Part shown: one piece after another, positions 30,463 through 39,527 of the stretch
Numbering within the stretch: the stretch's first letter is position 1
Layout: each line of letters starts with the position of its first letter
DNA from: Candidatus Dormiibacterota bacterium
GTDB lineage: Bacteria; Chloroflexota; Dormibacteria; Dormibacterales; Dormibacteraceae
Assembly: GCA_955652705.1 (NCBI GenBank)
Contig: CATPBK010000131.1
Location: 1 to 46,560 of the forward strand
Length of the DNA stretch: 46,560 nt
Direction: 5' to 3'
Program-made: the position numbers and the translations under genes
Notes under the pieces: model-generated
The model's database searches: none
Told to the model about the DNA's origin: nothing
What the model saw: only the letters and a program-made list of their open reading frames with translations

Positions 30463-31275
30463 CTAGTTGCGGCCGCCGGCCTGCATCCGGGCCACGCCCT
30501 CGCCACCGGTGAGCCGCGCGGCGATCACCACCGGGACGATGGTGACCAGGATCACGAAGGACACCACAACATTGACCTCCGGCAGCCGCTGTCCGAAGCG
30601 GATCGCCCCGAAGATCCAGAGCGGCAGCGTGTTTTGAGCTCCTGCGGTGAATGTGGTGACGATCACCTCGTCGAAGGAGAGTGCGAAGGCCAGCATCGCA
30701 CCGGCCACGACCGCGGTGGAGATGAGCGGCAGCGTCACGTCGCGGAACGCCCGCCAGCCGTTGGCGCCGAGGTCCATGGCGGCCTCGACCAACGATCCCT
30801 GCGTGCGCCGAAGACGGGCCAGCACGTTGTTGTAAACCACCACGATGCAGAAGGTGGTATGGCCGACCACGATGGTCCAGATCGAGAGGGACAGGCCGTT
30901 GAAGTTGAAGAAGGCGTTCAGCGCCATCCCGGTGATGATCCCTGGCAGCGCTAGCGGCAGCACGAAGAGAAGGCTTACGAAATCGCGCCCGAAGAACGCC
31001 AGGCGGTGCACGCCGAACGCCGCGAGTGAACCGAGCAGCAGCGCCAGCGCGGTGGCCGTCAGGCCCGCCTGTAGGGAGAGGAAGAGCGCGGCGCGGACCT
31101 CGGGATCATTCCAGGTCACCGCGAACCACTTGACCGAGATTCCGGCGATCGGCCAGCTCTCCACGTTCGAGCTGTTGAACGCGTAGAAGAGGATCAGGAG
31201 GATCGGGAAAAAGAGGAAGAGCAGCACCAACGCGCTCCAGGCCTGGAGGCCGAGTCGCGCCAAGCGGCCTTCCAT
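30463..31275 (-). CDS. potC: Polyamine-type ABC transporter permease (PotC-like)
   Basis: A 270-aa inner-membrane permease with six helices and the EAA loop LVEAAMDLGANGWRAFRDVT followed by LPLISTAVVAGAMLAFALSF, DEVIVTTFTAG as in PotC. ATG 31275 is used rather than a longer frame overlapping potB. 4-bp spacing from potB's stop. With PotA, PotB and PotD it forms a spermidine/putrescine-class importer; the exact substrate is open. Confidence 0.87.
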   Translation of the reverse strand: MEGRLARLGLQAWSALVLLFLFFPILLILFYAFNSSNVESWPIAGISVKWFAVTWNDPEVRAALFLSLQAGLTATALALLLGSLAAFGVHRLAFFGRDFVSLLFVLPLALPGIITGMALNAFFNFNGLSLSIWTIVVGHTTFCIVVVYNNVLARLRRTQGSLVEAAMDLGANGWRAFRDVTLPLISTAVVAGAMLAFALSFDEVIVTTFTAGAQNTLPLWIFGAIRFGQRLPEVNVVVSFVILVTIVPVVIAARLTGGEGVARMQAGGRN

Positions 31276-31279
31276 GCGC

Positions 31280-32191
31280 TCAGAGCGCCTCGAAGGCGCC
31301 CAGGCGTTTGGCCCCAAGCAGGTAGACGGCCATGATCGCGACCGGCACCGTGGCCAGCGCTGCCGCGAAGGGGACGTTGTTGGCGATGCCGACGTTGGAG
31401 TAGGCGACGTTGCCTATGAAGCTGGAACCGGCGCCGCCCACGAGGATCGGCGTGATGTAGTCGCCCAGAGTGAGGGAGAAGGTGAAGATCGAGCCCGCCA
31501 CCAGCCCCGGGAGGGCGAGAGGAACGACGACGTCGCTCACGCTGCGCAAGCGCCGCGCGCCAAGGTCAGCCGCCGCTTCAAGCAGCGACTCCGGGATTCG
31601 CTCCAGGGCGGCGTAGGTGGGGATGATCATGAAGGGCAGCCAGACGTAGGAGAAGACAAGCCACATCGCCACGTTCGTGTAGCCGATGTTGGCGGCCGGC
31701 AGGTGCACGGCCAGCAAGCTCCAGTTCAGCACCCCGTTGTGGGCGAGGATCAGGATCCAGGAGTAGACGCGGGCGATGTAGCTGGCCCAAAGCGGCAGCA
31801 GCACCGCCGCGAAGAGAAGCGTCTGGGCGCGGCGTGACGCGAGGCGGGCCATGTAGTACGCGAATGGGAAGGCGAGCAAGGCGTCCGTGATCGTCACGAG
31901 CGCGGCCATGCCGACGGTGCGGGCGATGATCGTGCGATAGGTCGCGTCGGTGGCCAGCGTCTGGAAGTTGTCCAGGTTCCAGACCCGCTCGATCGCCGTG
32001 GTGAACGAGTTGATGCGCCAGAAGGCGGTCACCAGCAGCAGCGCTAAAGAGGCCAGATAGACGACCAGGAACCAGGCCAGCGGCGGGGTCAGGAGCAGCG
32101 ACGCCCGCAGCCAGGGACGCCGCCAGACGAGGGCCTGGGCGCGGGCCCAGCCGGTCGGCGCGCGCGGCCGCAGCACGGCGTTCGCCGCCAT
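31280..32191 (-). CDS. potB: Polyamine-type ABC transporter permease (PotB-like)
   Basis: A 303-aa permease. A basic N-terminus and first helix (LLLTPPLAWFLVVYLASLAL) precede five more helices. ASYIARVYSWILIL and the EAA loop LLEAAADLGARRLRSVSDVV-VPLALPGL, then FTFSLTLGDYITPILVGG, are PotB-like. ATG 32191, 15 bp after the binding protein's stop. Confidence 0.88.
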   Translation of the reverse strand: MAANAVLRPRAPTGWARAQALVWRRPWLRASLLLTPPLAWFLVVYLASLALLLVTAFWRINSFTTAIERVWNLDNFQTLATDATYRTIIARTVGMAALVTITDALLAFPFAYYMARLASRRAQTLLFAAVLLPLWASYIARVYSWILILAHNGVLNWSLLAVHLPAANIGYTNVAMWLVFSYVWLPFMIIPTYAALERIPESLLEAAADLGARRLRSVSDVVVPLALPGLVAGSIFTFSLTLGDYITPILVGGAGSSFIGNVAYSNVGIANNVPFAAALATVPVAIMAVYLLGAKRLGAFEAL

Positions 32192-32206
32192 CTTCGCGGG
32201 ACGAGG

Positions 32207-33406
32207 TCAGGCGGTCACGCTGGTCCAGCCCAGCTGCCACTTCGAGTAAGGCAGGCACCTCTGGCTGCCGTCGTCGCAGGTGGCGATCGGCGTCTTCCAG
32301 AACTTGATGGTGTTGAAGTAAGAGGCGGGTGCGTCCGCGTGGTACTGCGCGCAGGATCCGGCCTGGATGGCGTCCATCTCGGTGCAAGCTTTGCTGTTGA
32401 CGGGCGTCTCGCCGTAGTTGATCGCCTGCTGCGCCTGCACCTTGGGGGTGCTGATGTACTTGGTCCAGAGGTACGCGCAGTTCGGGTGGGGCGCTTTGGT
32501 GGCCAGCATCCAGGTGTCTGCCCAGCCCGTGGCGCCCTCGCTGGGGATGGTGTCGTTGACGTGTGCGTTGGCAGCTTTCAGCGTGCTGGTCTGGTAGGGC
32601 CAGGCCGCGCCGACCACGACGTCCCCGTTCTGGAAGAGGGAGATCTCCTGCGAGGCCAGGCCCCAGTACTTCTTGATCAGCGGCCGCTGCTGCTTCAAGA
32701 GCGCGATCGCGGCGTCGAACTGGGGCTGCGTCAGCTCATAGGGATCGGTGATCTTGAGGCTGGACTGGTGCTTCATCAGGTAGAGCGCCGCGTCGGCGAT
32801 CTGGATCGGGTTGTCTGGCACTGTCACGAGCCCTGAGTACTTCGAGTCGTAGATCACGCTCCAGCTGGTGGGCGCCGTCGGAAACTTCGTCGTGTCGTAA
32901 AGCAGCGTGTTGGGACCCCACTGCAGTGAGATCCCGTAGTGCACGCCGTTGATCGTGTTGAACGAGGGCGACTTGAACTGCGGCTGGAAGTTGCTCCAGT
33001 CCGGGATCAGGGCCGTGTTCATGGGGCGCACATCGCCGGCGTAGATGAGGCGCAGGTCGGCGTCGCCCGAAGCCGACACCATGTCGTACTGGCCGCCGCC
33101 GCCGTTCGCCATCAGCGTGACCATCTCGTCTGAGGAGCCGGCGTACTTCGCGTTCACCTTGCAGCCCGTTTGCTGGGTGAAAGGATCGGTCCAGCTGGCG
33201 TCGGTATAGCCCTCCCAGGCGATCAGGTTGAGCCGGCCTTCCCCGGCTCCGATGGAGGCCAGCGGCTTCATGTTCGCGGTGGGCGGCTGGTTGGCCGTGC
33301 TGCCGCCAGACGTGGACCCGCCGCAGGCGGCGATGCTGACGATCGCCGCGGCGGCGACGGCCAGCACCTGGGTCCAGCGGATCGAGGTCGCCTTGCTTCG
33401 CGTCAT
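32207..33406 (-). CDS. potD: Polyamine-type ABC transporter substrate-binding lipoprotein (PotD-like)
   Basis: A 399-aa exported lipoprotein. The signal peptide ends in the lipobox IAACGG (Cys about residue 28), followed by a Ser/Thr/Gly linker. The mature domain starts RLNLIAWEGYTDASWTDPF and has YDMVSASGDADLRLIYAGDV, as in PotD/PotF. It contains several extra Cys toward the C-terminus (KACTEM, GSCAQY, ATCDDGSQRC), probably disulfides outside the membrane. ATG 33406 overlaps the ATPase stop (ATGA). Confidence 0.87.
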   Translation of the reverse strand: MTRSKATSIRWTQVLAVAAAAIVSIAACGGSTSGGSTANQPPTANMKPLASIGAGEGRLNLIAWEGYTDASWTDPFTQQTGCKVNAKYAGSSDEMVTLMANGGGGQYDMVSASGDADLRLIYAGDVRPMNTALIPDWSNFQPQFKSPSFNTINGVHYGISLQWGPNTLLYDTTKFPTAPTSWSVIYDSKYSGLVTVPDNPIQIADAALYLMKHQSSLKITDPYELTQPQFDAAIALLKQQRPLIKKYWGLASQEISLFQNGDVVVGAAWPYQTSTLKAANAHVNDTIPSEGATGWADTWMLATKAPHPNCAYLWTKYISTPKVQAQQAINYGETPVNSKACTEMDAIQAGSCAQYHADAPASYFNTIKFWKTPIATCDDGSQRCLPYSKWQLGWTSVTA

Positions 33407-34491
33407 CTCTGCTCTTGCCCTCCGTTTTTGGCGCGTTCCAGGACGAAAGTGTGCTCCGGCGCCCAGGCCAGCTGGACTCTTTTTCCCTCGACCCAGCCGG
33501 CGGGCCCCGCCGCTTCGACGTTCTGCCGCACGACGACCAGCTCTTCCCCGCGGTCGAGCCGCACCAGGTAGCGGGTGGTCACGCCGACGTAAACCACCTG
33601 GTCGACAGTCCCCGACTCGGTGTGCAACCCGGCTGCCGGTCGCTCCCCGGCCACCAGCATCCGCACCTTCTCCGGCCGCACCACGAAGCGCACCCCGTCC
33701 CTCTCCAACACGTTGGAGATGCCGATGAAGCCCGCCACGAATTCCGTCGCCGGGCGCTCGTAGACCTCGACCGGCGGTCCCACCTGCTCGATGCGGCCCA
33801 GGGTCATGACCGCCATGCGATCGCTCATCGTCAGCGCCTCCTCCTGGTCGTGCGTCACGTACACGAACGTGATGCCAACCTCCTTCTGGATCCGCTTCAG
33901 CTCCAGCTGCATCTCCTGGCGGAGCTTGAGGTCGAGAGCGCCGAGCGGCTCGTCCAGCAGCAGGACCTCTGGCTCGTTCACGATCGCCCGTGCCAGGGCG
34001 ACCCGCTGGCGCTGGCCGCCCGAGAGCTGGTTGGGCCGCCGGTGGCCGAGGCCCTCCAGCCGGACCATGCGCAGCGCCCGGTCGACCCGCTCGCCCCGCG
34101 AGCCGCGTGCGACGCCCTTCACCCTGAGCCCGTAGCCGATGTTTTCCGCGACGCTCATGTGCGGGAACAGGGCGTAATCCTGGAATACCGTGTTCGTGTC
34201 ACGGAGGTAAGGCGGCAGCGACGTCACGTCCTGGCCGCCGAGCTCGATCCGTCCCTGGTCCGGCCGCTCGAACCCGGCGATCAGGCGGAGCAGCGTGGTC
34301 TTGCCCGAACCGGAGGGACCGAGCAGTGTGAAGAACTCGCCCTCGGCGACGGCCAGGTCGACGCCGGCGACCGCCAGCACCTGCCCGTAGCTCTTGCGGA
34401 CCTGCTCCAGGCGCAGGGCGGGCCGCTCGGCGGCCGCAGCCTGCACCGGGGGCCTGGCGTCGTTCACCTTCGGCGAGCCGATCTCCACCAT
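33403..34491 (-). CDS. potA: Polyamine-type ABC transporter ATP-binding protein (PotA-like)
   Basis: A 362-aa ATPase. Walker [17 protein letters not shown]-loop [15 protein letters not shown], signature [15 protein letters not shown], Walker [13 protein letters not shown] and switch His in [10 protein letters not shown]. The C-terminal TOBE domain begins near [16 protein letters not shown] 34491 with a GGGAAGGG ribosome binding site is chosen; the open frame continues far upstream, antisense to the kinase gene, without coding character. First gene of the A-D-B-C-aldehyde dehydrogenase operon. Confidence 0.9.
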   Translation of the reverse strand: MVEIGSPKVNDARPPVQAAAAERPALRLEQVRKSYGQVLAVAGVDLAVAEGEFFTLLGPSGSGKTTLLRLIAGFERPDQGRIELGGQDVTSLPPYLRDTNTVFQDYALFPHMSVAENIGYGLRVKGVARGSRGERVDRALRMVRLEGLGHRRPNQLSGGQRQRVALARAIVNEPEVLLLDEPLGALDLKLRQEMQLELKRIQKEVGITFVYVTHDQEEALTMSDRMAVMTLGRIEQVGPPVEVYERPATEFVAGFIGISNVLERDGVRFVVRPEKVRMLVAGERPAAGLHTESGTVDQVVYVGVTTRYLVRLDRGEELVVVRQNVEAAGPAGWVEGKRVQLAWAPEHTFVLERAKNGGQEQR

Positions 34492-34556
34492 CCCTTCCCT
34501 CGCTCTGCCCTCCCCACGGGTTCCGACATTCAAGCACGGCCGGGTCGCGGCCGGGT

Positions 34557-34572
34557 TAGCATCCGCCCCGCT
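34557..34572 (+). promoter_or_regulatory. -10 box upstream of the choline-kinase-like gene
   Basis: TAGCAT (34557-34562), then ten bases to the GTG at 34573. The same TAGCAT hexamer serves the gene at 18539. Confidence 0.35.
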
Positions 34573-35496
34573 GTGAAGGCCGCCGCCGCCGTCGAGCGGC
34601 TCTGGCCGGGTCGCGGGGCGCGCTGGACCGCCCTGGGCGGCGGGATCACCAACCACAACTTCAAAGTTGAGGTCGACGGAGCAGCTTACGTGCTCCGTAT
34701 GGGCGGGCAGTCGACTGAGCTGCTCGGCATCGACCGCTTCATCGAGCAGGCCGCCGGCCGGCGCGCGGCCGAGGTCGGCGTCGGTCCCGAGGTGCACGCA
34801 TTCGTGGAGCCGGAGGGCTGGCTCGTGACGCGGTTCATCGATGGCCGGCCCCTGACCCCTGAGCAGGTCCGCGAACCGGCGACGATCGAGCGGGTGGCGG
34901 CCGCCCTGCGCAAGGTCCACGGAGCCGCCTCCATCCCGGGGCGTTTTGACGCGCACCAGGTTATCGAGGAGTACGGACGTGTCGTGGTTATACGGGGCGG
35001 TCGCTTGCCATCCGGTTTTGACGCGGCGCATGTTCTTTCCGAGCGAATCCGGGCGGCGCGCGGAACGCAGCCCGCCGTGCCCTGCCACAACGATCTCCTC
35101 AACGCCAACTTCCTGGACGACGGCCAGATCCGGATCGTGGACTGGGAGTACGCCGGCATGGGCGACCGGTTCTTCGACCTGGCCAACCTCTCCGTAAACC
35201 ACGGTTTCGAGCTCGCACACGACCGTAAGCTCCTGGTCGCCTATTTCGGGGAAGAGCGGCCAGCCGACCTGGCCGCCTTGCGCGTCATGCGGTTGATGTC
35301 GGACTTCCGAGAAGCGATGTGGGGCGCCGTCCAGACCCGGATCTCCGAGCTAGCCTTTGACTTTGAGGGCTACGCGGCCAAGCATTTCGAGCGGCTTCAG
35401 GCGGCGGCCGCCGACCCCGAGTTCGAGGGCTACCTGACGCTCTGTGCGGCGTCGGCGTCAACGCCGATCCGGACCCTTTCGCCGCCGGGGTCGTAG
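34573..35496 (+). CDS. Choline/ethanolamine kinase-like phosphotransferase (APH fold)
   Basis: A 307-aa kinase of the aminoglycoside/choline kinase superfamily. ALGGGITNHNFKVEVDGAAY forms the nucleotide loop region, YVLRMGGQSTELLG supplies the ATP-binding strand, VPCHNDLLNANFLDDGQIRI is the catalytic loop (Brenner motif) and VDWEYAGMGDRFFDLANLSV the metal site. The pattern fits choline kinases (LicA-like) better than antibiotic kinases. GTG start at 34573. The 3' end overlaps the converging flavoprotein gene by 67 bp. Neighbouring methylamine genes support an amine alcohol substrate; this is inference. Confidence 0.8.
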   Translation: MKAAAAVERLWPGRGARWTALGGGITNHNFKVEVDGAAYVLRMGGQSTELLGIDRFIEQAAGRRAAEVGVGPEVHAFVEPEGWLVTRFIDGRPLTPEQVREPATIERVAAALRKVHGAASIPGRFDAHQVIEEYGRVVVIRGGRLPSGFDAAHVLSERIRAARGTQPAVPCHNDLLNANFLDDGQIRIVDWEYAGMGDRFFDLANLSVNHGFELAHDRKLLVAYFGEERPADLAALRVMRLMSDFREAMWGAVQTRISELAFDFEGYAAKHFERLQAAAADPEFEGYLTLCAASASTPIRTLSPPGS

Positions 35497-37880
35497 AGCG
35501 GTTCCGCTGCGATCCGGCCGGGCACCCAGGTCCCGAAGACCTCCACCTCGACAGGCGTGTCGACGGCGCCCGCGCCGGCGGGCAGGAACGCGTAAGCGAT
35601 CGACTTGCCGACCGTGTAACCGAATCCGCCGCTCGTCACGCGGCCCGCCACCTCGCTCCCGACACGCACCGGCTCCGACCCGAGCGCCACCGACCGCGGA
35701 TCGTCCAACACCAGGCAGGCGAGAACGGTGTCCGCCGGCTTCTCGCGCGCCTCGAGCAGGGCCTGGCGGCCCAGGAAATCGCCCTTCTCGAGCTTCACGC
35801 AGAAGCCAAGGCCCACCTGGTACGGATCGGCCTCGGGTCCGATATCCGCGCCCCACACCCGATAGCCCTTCTCGAGCCGCAGGGAATCGACCGCCTTGTA
35901 GCCACCCGCCTTGAGGCCAAACCGCTCGCCCGCCTCCCAGATCGTGTCCCAGAGACGGAGTCCGAACTCCGCCGGGCAATAGAGCTCCCAGCCCAGCTCG
36001 CCGACATAAGTGACGCGCAGGGCCAGGCAGGGGACCGACCCGACGACGAGCTCGCGGGCAGTCATGTAAGGGAAGCTCCTGTTGCCGAGGTCGGTCGTGG
36101 TCAAGGGCTGCAGGATGCGGCGTGCAGCCGGACCCCAAATCCCGATGCAGGCGGAGGCGGAGGTGACGTCTTCGACGCGGACCTGGCCCCCGGCGGGCGC
36201 GTGGTCACGGATCCACCAGAGATCGTGCTGCCCGAACGCGGTCCCGGTCACGATCCGGAACCGGTCCTCGGCGAGGCGGGTGACTGTGAAGTCGCACTCG
36301 ATGCCGCCGCCCTCGTTGAGCAGTTGGGTGTACGTGATCGAGCCGACCCCGCGGGCCACGCGGTTGTCGGTGAGGCTCTCCAGGAAGCCGGCCGCGCCCG
36401 GCCCGCCCACCTCGACCTTGGCAAACGACGTGAAGTCGAAGAGCGCCGCCGCCTCCCGGCAGGCCCGGTGCTCGGCCTCGATCGCGGGAGACCAGAGGCG
36501 CCCGGCCCAGCCGCGTGGCCGCAGCTTCTCGTCCCCGAGGCCCGCGTTGGGTTCGAACCAGTTGGCGCGCTCCCACCCCGACTTCTCGCCGAAGGCCGCG
36601 CCCAGATCGCGCAGGCGTCCGTAAACGGGCGATACCCGCAGCGGCCGGCCGGCGCTGCGCTCATGTCCCGGGTACTTCACGTCGTAATAGGTCGAATAGA
36701 CCTCGACGGTCCGAGCGAGCGTGTAGTCGCGGCTGGCGTAGTGGCGGCCGAAGCGCCGGGAATGCATCTCCCAGGCGTCCAGGCCGGGCCGCCCCTGCAC
36801 GATCCACTCGGCGACCAGGCGTCCCATGCCTCCGGCCCCGGCCAGGCCGTGGGCGCAGAAGCCCGCCGCCACCCAGAACCCCGGCACGGCTGTGGGGCCG
36901 AGGATGAACTCGCCATCGGGCGTGAACGCCTCCGGGCCGTTGACCAAGCGCACGACTTCGGCGTCCCGCAGGCTGGGCACCCGCTCGATCGCGTTTCGCA
37001 TCAACGGCTCGAAACGGCCCCAGTCCTCGTCCAGGAGCCGGCCGTTGAAGTCGGCCGGGACTCCATCCAGGCTCCAGGGCGCCGGGTCGCGCTCGTAACC
37101 GCCCATCACAAGGCCGCCGGACTCGGGCCGGAAGTAGACGAGCAGCGACGGGTCTCGCATCGTCGGCATGTCGAGCGGCAGGCCGGACGGGCGACTGATC
37201 AGGTACTCGTGGGCCATCGGAATGATCGGGACGGTCACGCCAACCAGGCGGCCGATCTCGGGCGCGAACATGCCGCCCGCGTTGACGACGAGGTCCGTCT
37301 CGATCGGACCGCGGTCGGTCAGGACGCGGCGGACCCGTCCCTCCACCTCGATGCCCTCGACCCTGGTCTCTTCAAGGATCTCGGCGCCCCGCCGGCGGGC
37401 GCCCTCAGCCAGGGCGAAGGTGAGCTGGCTCGGGTCGATGTAGCCGTCGGTGGGGAGGAACGCCGCGCCCAGCACGCCCTCAACGGACAGGGGCGGAAAG
37501 CGGCGCTGGGCTTCCTGGGCCGAGACCAGCTCCAGGGGAAGCCCGAAGGTCTTGGCCCAGCCGGCCTGGCGGCTCAGCTCCTCCATCCGCTCGGGGCTCG
37601 AGGCGAGGCGGAGCGAACCCACCTCGTGCCAGCCGGTCTCCAGGCCGACCTCGGCGCCGAGGGCCCGGTAGAGCTCGACCGAGTTCATCATCATCCGGGT
37701 CAAGGTCAGCGAGCCGCGCAGCTGGCCGACCAGCCCGGCCGAGTGGAAGGTCGACCCGCTGGTGAGTCGCGAGCGCTCGACCAGAGCGGTATCCGTCCAG
37801 CCCAGCCGGGCGAGCCAGTAGAGGATGGCGCAGCCGCCAACGCCACCGCCGATGACTACGGCCCGGGCGTGCTGCCTCAG
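35430..37880 (-). CDS. Dimethylglycine/sarcosine dehydrogenase-like flavoprotein with GcvT domain, apparent CTG start
   Basis: An 816-aa protein. The FAD domain opens VVIGGGVGGCAILYWLARLG, then LTSGSTFHSAGLVGQL, the expected start of the DMGDH family. The DAO domain runs to about residue 420, then the folate-binding GcvT part (DFTSFAKVEVGGPGAAGFLE; YVGELGWELYCPAEFGLRLW; SLRLEKGYRVWGADI). The enzyme would remove an N-methyl group and pass it to tetrahydrofolate. The first ATG/GTG/TTG in frame would delete the FAD-binding loop. The only codon that keeps it is CTG 37880-37878, directly after the permease's TAG, with GGAG 11 bases upstream. Confidence 0.83.
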   Translation of the reverse strand: MRQHARAVVIGGGVGGCAILYWLARLGWTDTALVERSRLTSGSTFHSAGLVGQLRGSLTLTRMMMNSVELYRALGAEVGLETGWHEVGSLRLASSPERMEELSRQAGWAKTFGLPLELVSAQEAQRRFPPLSVEGVLGAAFLPTDGYIDPSQLTFALAEGARRRGAEILEETRVEGIEVEGRVRRVLTDRGPIETDLVVNAGGMFAPEIGRLVGVTVPIIPMAHEYLISRPSGLPLDMPTMRDPSLLVYFRPESGGLVMGGYERDPAPWSLDGVPADFNGRLLDEDWGRFEPLMRNAIERVPSLRDAEVVRLVNGPEAFTPDGEFILGPTAVPGFWVAAGFCAHGLAGAGGMGRLVAEWIVQGRPGLDAWEMHSRRFGRHYASRDYTLARTVEVYSTYYDVKYPGHERSAGRPLRVSPVYGRLRDLGAAFGEKSGWERANWFEPNAGLGDEKLRPRGWAGRLWSPAIEAEHRACREAAALFDFTSFAKVEVGGPGAAGFLESLTDNRVARGVGSITYTQLLNEGGGIECDFTVTRLAEDRFRIVTGTAFGQHDLWWIRDHAPAGGQVRVEDVTSASACIGIWGPAARRILQPLTTTDLGNRSFPYMTARELVVGSVPCLALRVTYVGELGWELYCPAEFGLRLWDTIWEAGERFGLKAGGYKAVDSLRLEKGYRVWGADIGPEADPYQVGLGFCVKLEKGDFLGRQALLEAREKPADTVLACLVLDDPRSVALGSEPVRVGSEVAGRVTSGGFGYTVGKSIAYAFLPAGAGAVDTPVEVEVFGTWVPGRIAAEPLYDPGGERVRIGVDADAAQSVR

Positions 37881-39416
37881 CTAGCGTCCGATCTCCGTAG
37901 CCGGCTTGATCTCGGCCGAGGCCAGCGAACGCCGCTGGACCGCGAGGAAGTAGATCGCGCCCACCACGATGATGATTCCGACGGTGACCTCGAAGATCGG
38001 GAGGTTCCCGATCGGCCCGCCGATGCCGATGTTCGGCAGCGCGCTCAAGGCCGGGTTGCTGCCGGAGCGAGGCCAGAGGAAGTTCAGCAGCATGCTGCCG
38101 CCCCAGACCAGGGCCAGGATGTTCACGGCGAGGCCCCAGCCGCCCAGCTTGAAGGGGGCCTTCTCGGCCGGCCAGCCGCGCAGCCGCGCCAGCAAAACGG
38201 CGAGGTTGGCGAGCAGGTAGGCGAAGTAGATCATCCCGGTCGCGACGATGGCGATCGTCCCGGCCCCCGCGTAGTAGAGGAGTGGAATCGCCGACAGGGC
38301 GCCGACGACGATCGCGGTCCCGACCGGCGTATGGAGGCTGGGGCTGACCCGGTTGTAGATCCGCCCTAGTGGCAGCTGGCCGTCCCTGGCCATGCCGTAG
38401 GCGAGCCGGATCGTCGAGGTCTGGATGGCGAGGCAGCAGACGTAGATTGCCGCCAGCACCACCAGCAGGTAGAGGTTCGCTCCCCATTGGGGCAGGTTGC
38501 CGGTGATGATGTCGACCGGCGGCGCAGCCTTCCCGGCCCCGACCTGGGCGACGTACTTGTCGATGTCGCCCGGGATGGCGAGCAGCGTGGCGAAGAGGAA
38601 GATCGCGCCGATCACGGCGGCCCCGATGATCGCGGCCAGGACCGCGCGCGGCGCTTCTCGGCGGGGGTTCTTTGTCTCCTCGGCCAAGGTGCTGGCGGTG
38701 TCGAATCCGTAGATCACGAAGAGCGACATGAACATCGCGGCCAGGAAGACACCGGCCTGGTTCCCGAGCCCCGTGCCCAGCGCCTTGGTATCGAAGATGA
38801 CCGAGGGCGACTGGTGCGAGTAGAAGATCAGCAGGATCAGGGCGAAGACGACCATGCCGAGGATCTCGAAGACGACGCCGGTGTTGTTGACGAGCGCCAC
38901 CAGCCGGACTCCGAAGATGTTGAGGAGAGTCGTGGAGATCAGCACGATGGCGGCGATCGTGATCTGGACCGATGCCGTGTTGTCGACGTGGATGCCGAGA
39001 CCGTTCAGGAGCGGGATGAGGACGATCGGAATGGTCACGTCCACCCCAGTCACCGTGAGAACCCCGGCGAAGAGGTAGATCCAGCCCGTGAACCAGGAGT
39101 AGGAAGGCCGCGCCAGGTACTTGGTCCACTGGTAGACCGACCCCGCGACCGGGAAGTGCGAGCTGACCTCGGCGAAGTTGAGCCCCACGATGAGCTGTCC
39201 GAGCACGACCAGCGGCCAGCTCCAGATGAAGAAGGGGCCGCCGATGCCGATTCCCAGCGCGTAGAGCGTGAAGATGCCCGTCGAGGGCGAGATGTACGAG
39301 AAGGCGATCGCGAAGCTGGAATAGACGCCCAGCGCCCGCCTCAGCTCCTGCTTGTAGCCGAACCGAGCCAGGTCATTGGCGTCGGCGCGCTGGACTAGGT
39401 CCTCGCTGGTGCTCAC
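37881..39416 (-). CDS. APC-superfamily amino acid permease
   Basis: A 511-aa transporter with about 12 helices. FGYKQELRRALGVYSSFAIA and YISPSTGIFTLYALGIG form helix 1, SHFPVAGSVYQWTKYLARPS is the family loop, and EETKNPRREAPRAVLAAIIG the conserved segment before helix 7. The closest well-known groups import amino acids, choline-like amines or GABA. GTG 39416 (STSEDLVQRADAND) is chosen over a longer frame because a good promoter lies at 39461-39490. Co-transcribed with the flavoprotein, whose start follows its stop directly. Confidence 0.88.
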   Translation of the reverse strand: MSTSEDLVQRADANDLARFGYKQELRRALGVYSSFAIAFSYISPSTGIFTLYALGIGIGGPFFIWSWPLVVLGQLIVGLNFAEVSSHFPVAGSVYQWTKYLARPSYSWFTGWIYLFAGVLTVTGVDVTIPIVLIPLLNGLGIHVDNTASVQITIAAIVLISTTLLNIFGVRLVALVNNTGVVFEILGMVVFALILLIFYSHQSPSVIFDTKALGTGLGNQAGVFLAAMFMSLFVIYGFDTASTLAEETKNPRREAPRAVLAAIIGAAVIGAIFLFATLLAIPGDIDKYVAQVGAGKAAPPVDIITGNLPQWGANLYLLVVLAAIYVCCLAIQTSTIRLAYGMARDGQLPLGRIYNRVSPSLHTPVGTAIVVGALSAIPLLYYAGAGTIAIVATGMIYFAYLLANLAVLLARLRGWPAEKAPFKLGGWGLAVNILALVWGGSMLLNFLWPRSGSNPALSALPNIGIGGPIGNLPIFEVTVGIIIVVGAIYFLAVQRRSLASAEIKPATEIGR

Positions 39417-39460
39417 GCTCTTTCCCCCGCAAAGTGGACGTGGCTCGTGGACGTGCGCCG

Positions 39461-39490
39461 AACCTAGCACCGGCCGAGGTGCCGCGTCAA
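39461..39490 (-). promoter_or_regulatory. Sigma70-type promoter for the permease-flavoprotein operon
   Basis: Minus strand: -35 TTGACG, 18-base spacer, -10 TAGGTT, about 45 bases before the GTG at 39416. The best -35 in the window. Confidence 0.6.
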
Positions 39491-39527
39491 CGGCGGCTGT
39501 GCGGGCGCGCGTCAGACAATTAGGCGG

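Noticed and set aside
33415-35496. A 693-codon plus-strand frame through the PotA region
   Set aside because: Only the last 307 codons (from GTG 34573) show kinase motifs; the first part is antisense to the ABC ATPase with all Walker motifs on the other strand.
36540-36570. GGGTTCGAACC resembling a tRNA T-loop
   Set aside because: It lies in the flavoprotein coding sequence and has no acceptor or anticodon arms around it.
37480-39129. A 549-codon minus-strand frame across the permease and flavoprotein
   Set aside because: Shifted reading of the permease gene, Arg/Gly/His-rich, with no membrane helices or motifs.
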